From assembly GCA_038204185.1 (NCBI GenBank), contig JBBRDE010000045.1:1-24368 (forward strand): a DNA stretch of 24,368 bases. Direction: 5' to 3'. Source of the stretch: Salmonirosea sp038204185 (lineage in GTDB: Bacteria > Bacteroidota > Bacteroidia > Cytophagales > Spirosomataceae). Position 1 is the first letter of the stretch. The number at the start of each line of letters is the position of its first letter. The position numbers and the translations under genes are program-made. The notes under the pieces were generated by a model. It saw only the letters and a program-made list of their open reading frames with translations, made no database searches and was not told where the DNA came from. This document shows, piece after piece, positions 24,222 through 24,368 of this stretch.

Positions 24222-24368
24222 GTGACCCGACGTAAGTTAGACAAATACGAGTTTTGCCAGAGTGCTGATAATGTAATTGAACGAGGAAAACCACTATACA
24301 ATAGTATAAAAAACAAATGGAACGAATCCTATTTCGCCAATACAAATCCGCTTATACTTGAATTAGCG
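24222..24368 (+). CDS. trmB: tRNA (guanine-N7)-methyltransferase TrmB, N-terminal fragment
   Basis: 49 codons to the right edge, frame open. GTG at 24222 gives (M)TRRKLDKYEFCQSADNVI, followed by GKPLYNSIKNKWNESYF and NPLILELA. TrmB proteins begin M.RRKL.K and continue to the SAM-binding motif I around 'LELACGRGEY', whose first residues appear at the window end. The enzyme makes m7G46 in tRNA variable loops. The start is unusual: GTG overlapping an AGGAG sequence, 8 nt after a ten-A run and 19 nt after the folC stop. Confidence 0.8.
   Translation, partial: MTRRKLDKYEFCQSADNVIERGKPLYNSIKNKWNESYFANTNPLILELA

Noticed and set aside
1..24368. Mobile elements, prophage or CRISPR arrays
   Set aside because: No transposase, integrase, phage structural gene, terminal repeats with target duplications, or regularly spaced repeats were found.

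Overview
The window looks like chromosomal DNA of a Bacteroidota member, most likely of the order Cytophagales. Reasons: several start regions carry the Bacteroidota -7 promoter element TAnnTTTG, some with an upstream TTG; most start codons lack a Shine-Dalgarno sequence; the primary sigma factor lacks region 1.1; menaquinone synthesis is present (menD); and lineage-typical families occur (DUF922 protease, HU-CCDC81/SPOR protein, large TPR proteins, START-like protein beside an LptF/LptG permease). I see no phage, IS element, CRISPR or rRNA. Gene content is mainly core with a few accessory parts.

Layout. 1-683: C-terminal end of a ComEC/Rec2-type protein. 749-2715: TetR-type regulator and ABC1/UbiB-type kinase overlapping by 4 nt. 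2736-3875 (-): secreted HExxH (DUF922) protein, divergent from a dCMP deaminase (3900-4388). 4467-4982 (-): SlyD-type isomerase, convergent with the deaminase across a perfect 17-bp inverted repeat. 5090-6774: ACP-phosphodiesterase-like protein and holA. 6818-6891 (-): tRNA with CAT anticodon, with its own promoter and terminator. 7110-9002: START-like protein directly abutting an LPS-export permease. 9142-12707: rpsO, pnp and the primary sigma factor. 12774-14495: menD, convergent with a TPR lipoprotein (14501-15532, -). 15548-15799: a small conserved hypothetical protein.

15941-24202 is the most interesting part: a 1004-aa periplasmic TPR protein, an outer-membrane beta-barrel protein, an HU-CCDC81/SPOR membrane protein, a TonB/TolA-like transducer and folC, all on the + strand, followed by the start of trmB. 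The four envelope genes span cytoplasm, inner membrane, periplasm, peptidoglycan and outer membrane, so they may form one trans-envelope apparatus. Its beta-barrel gene contains a pure run of ten G's; gain or loss of one G truncates the protein within 15 codons, which makes it a candidate phase-variable switch.

Other signals: GGTACC occurs 19 times where about 6 are expected, in all reading frames and between genes; several divergent gene pairs have promoter elements that overlap the opposing gene. All functional calls come from reading the sequence and recalling families; no database search was run.
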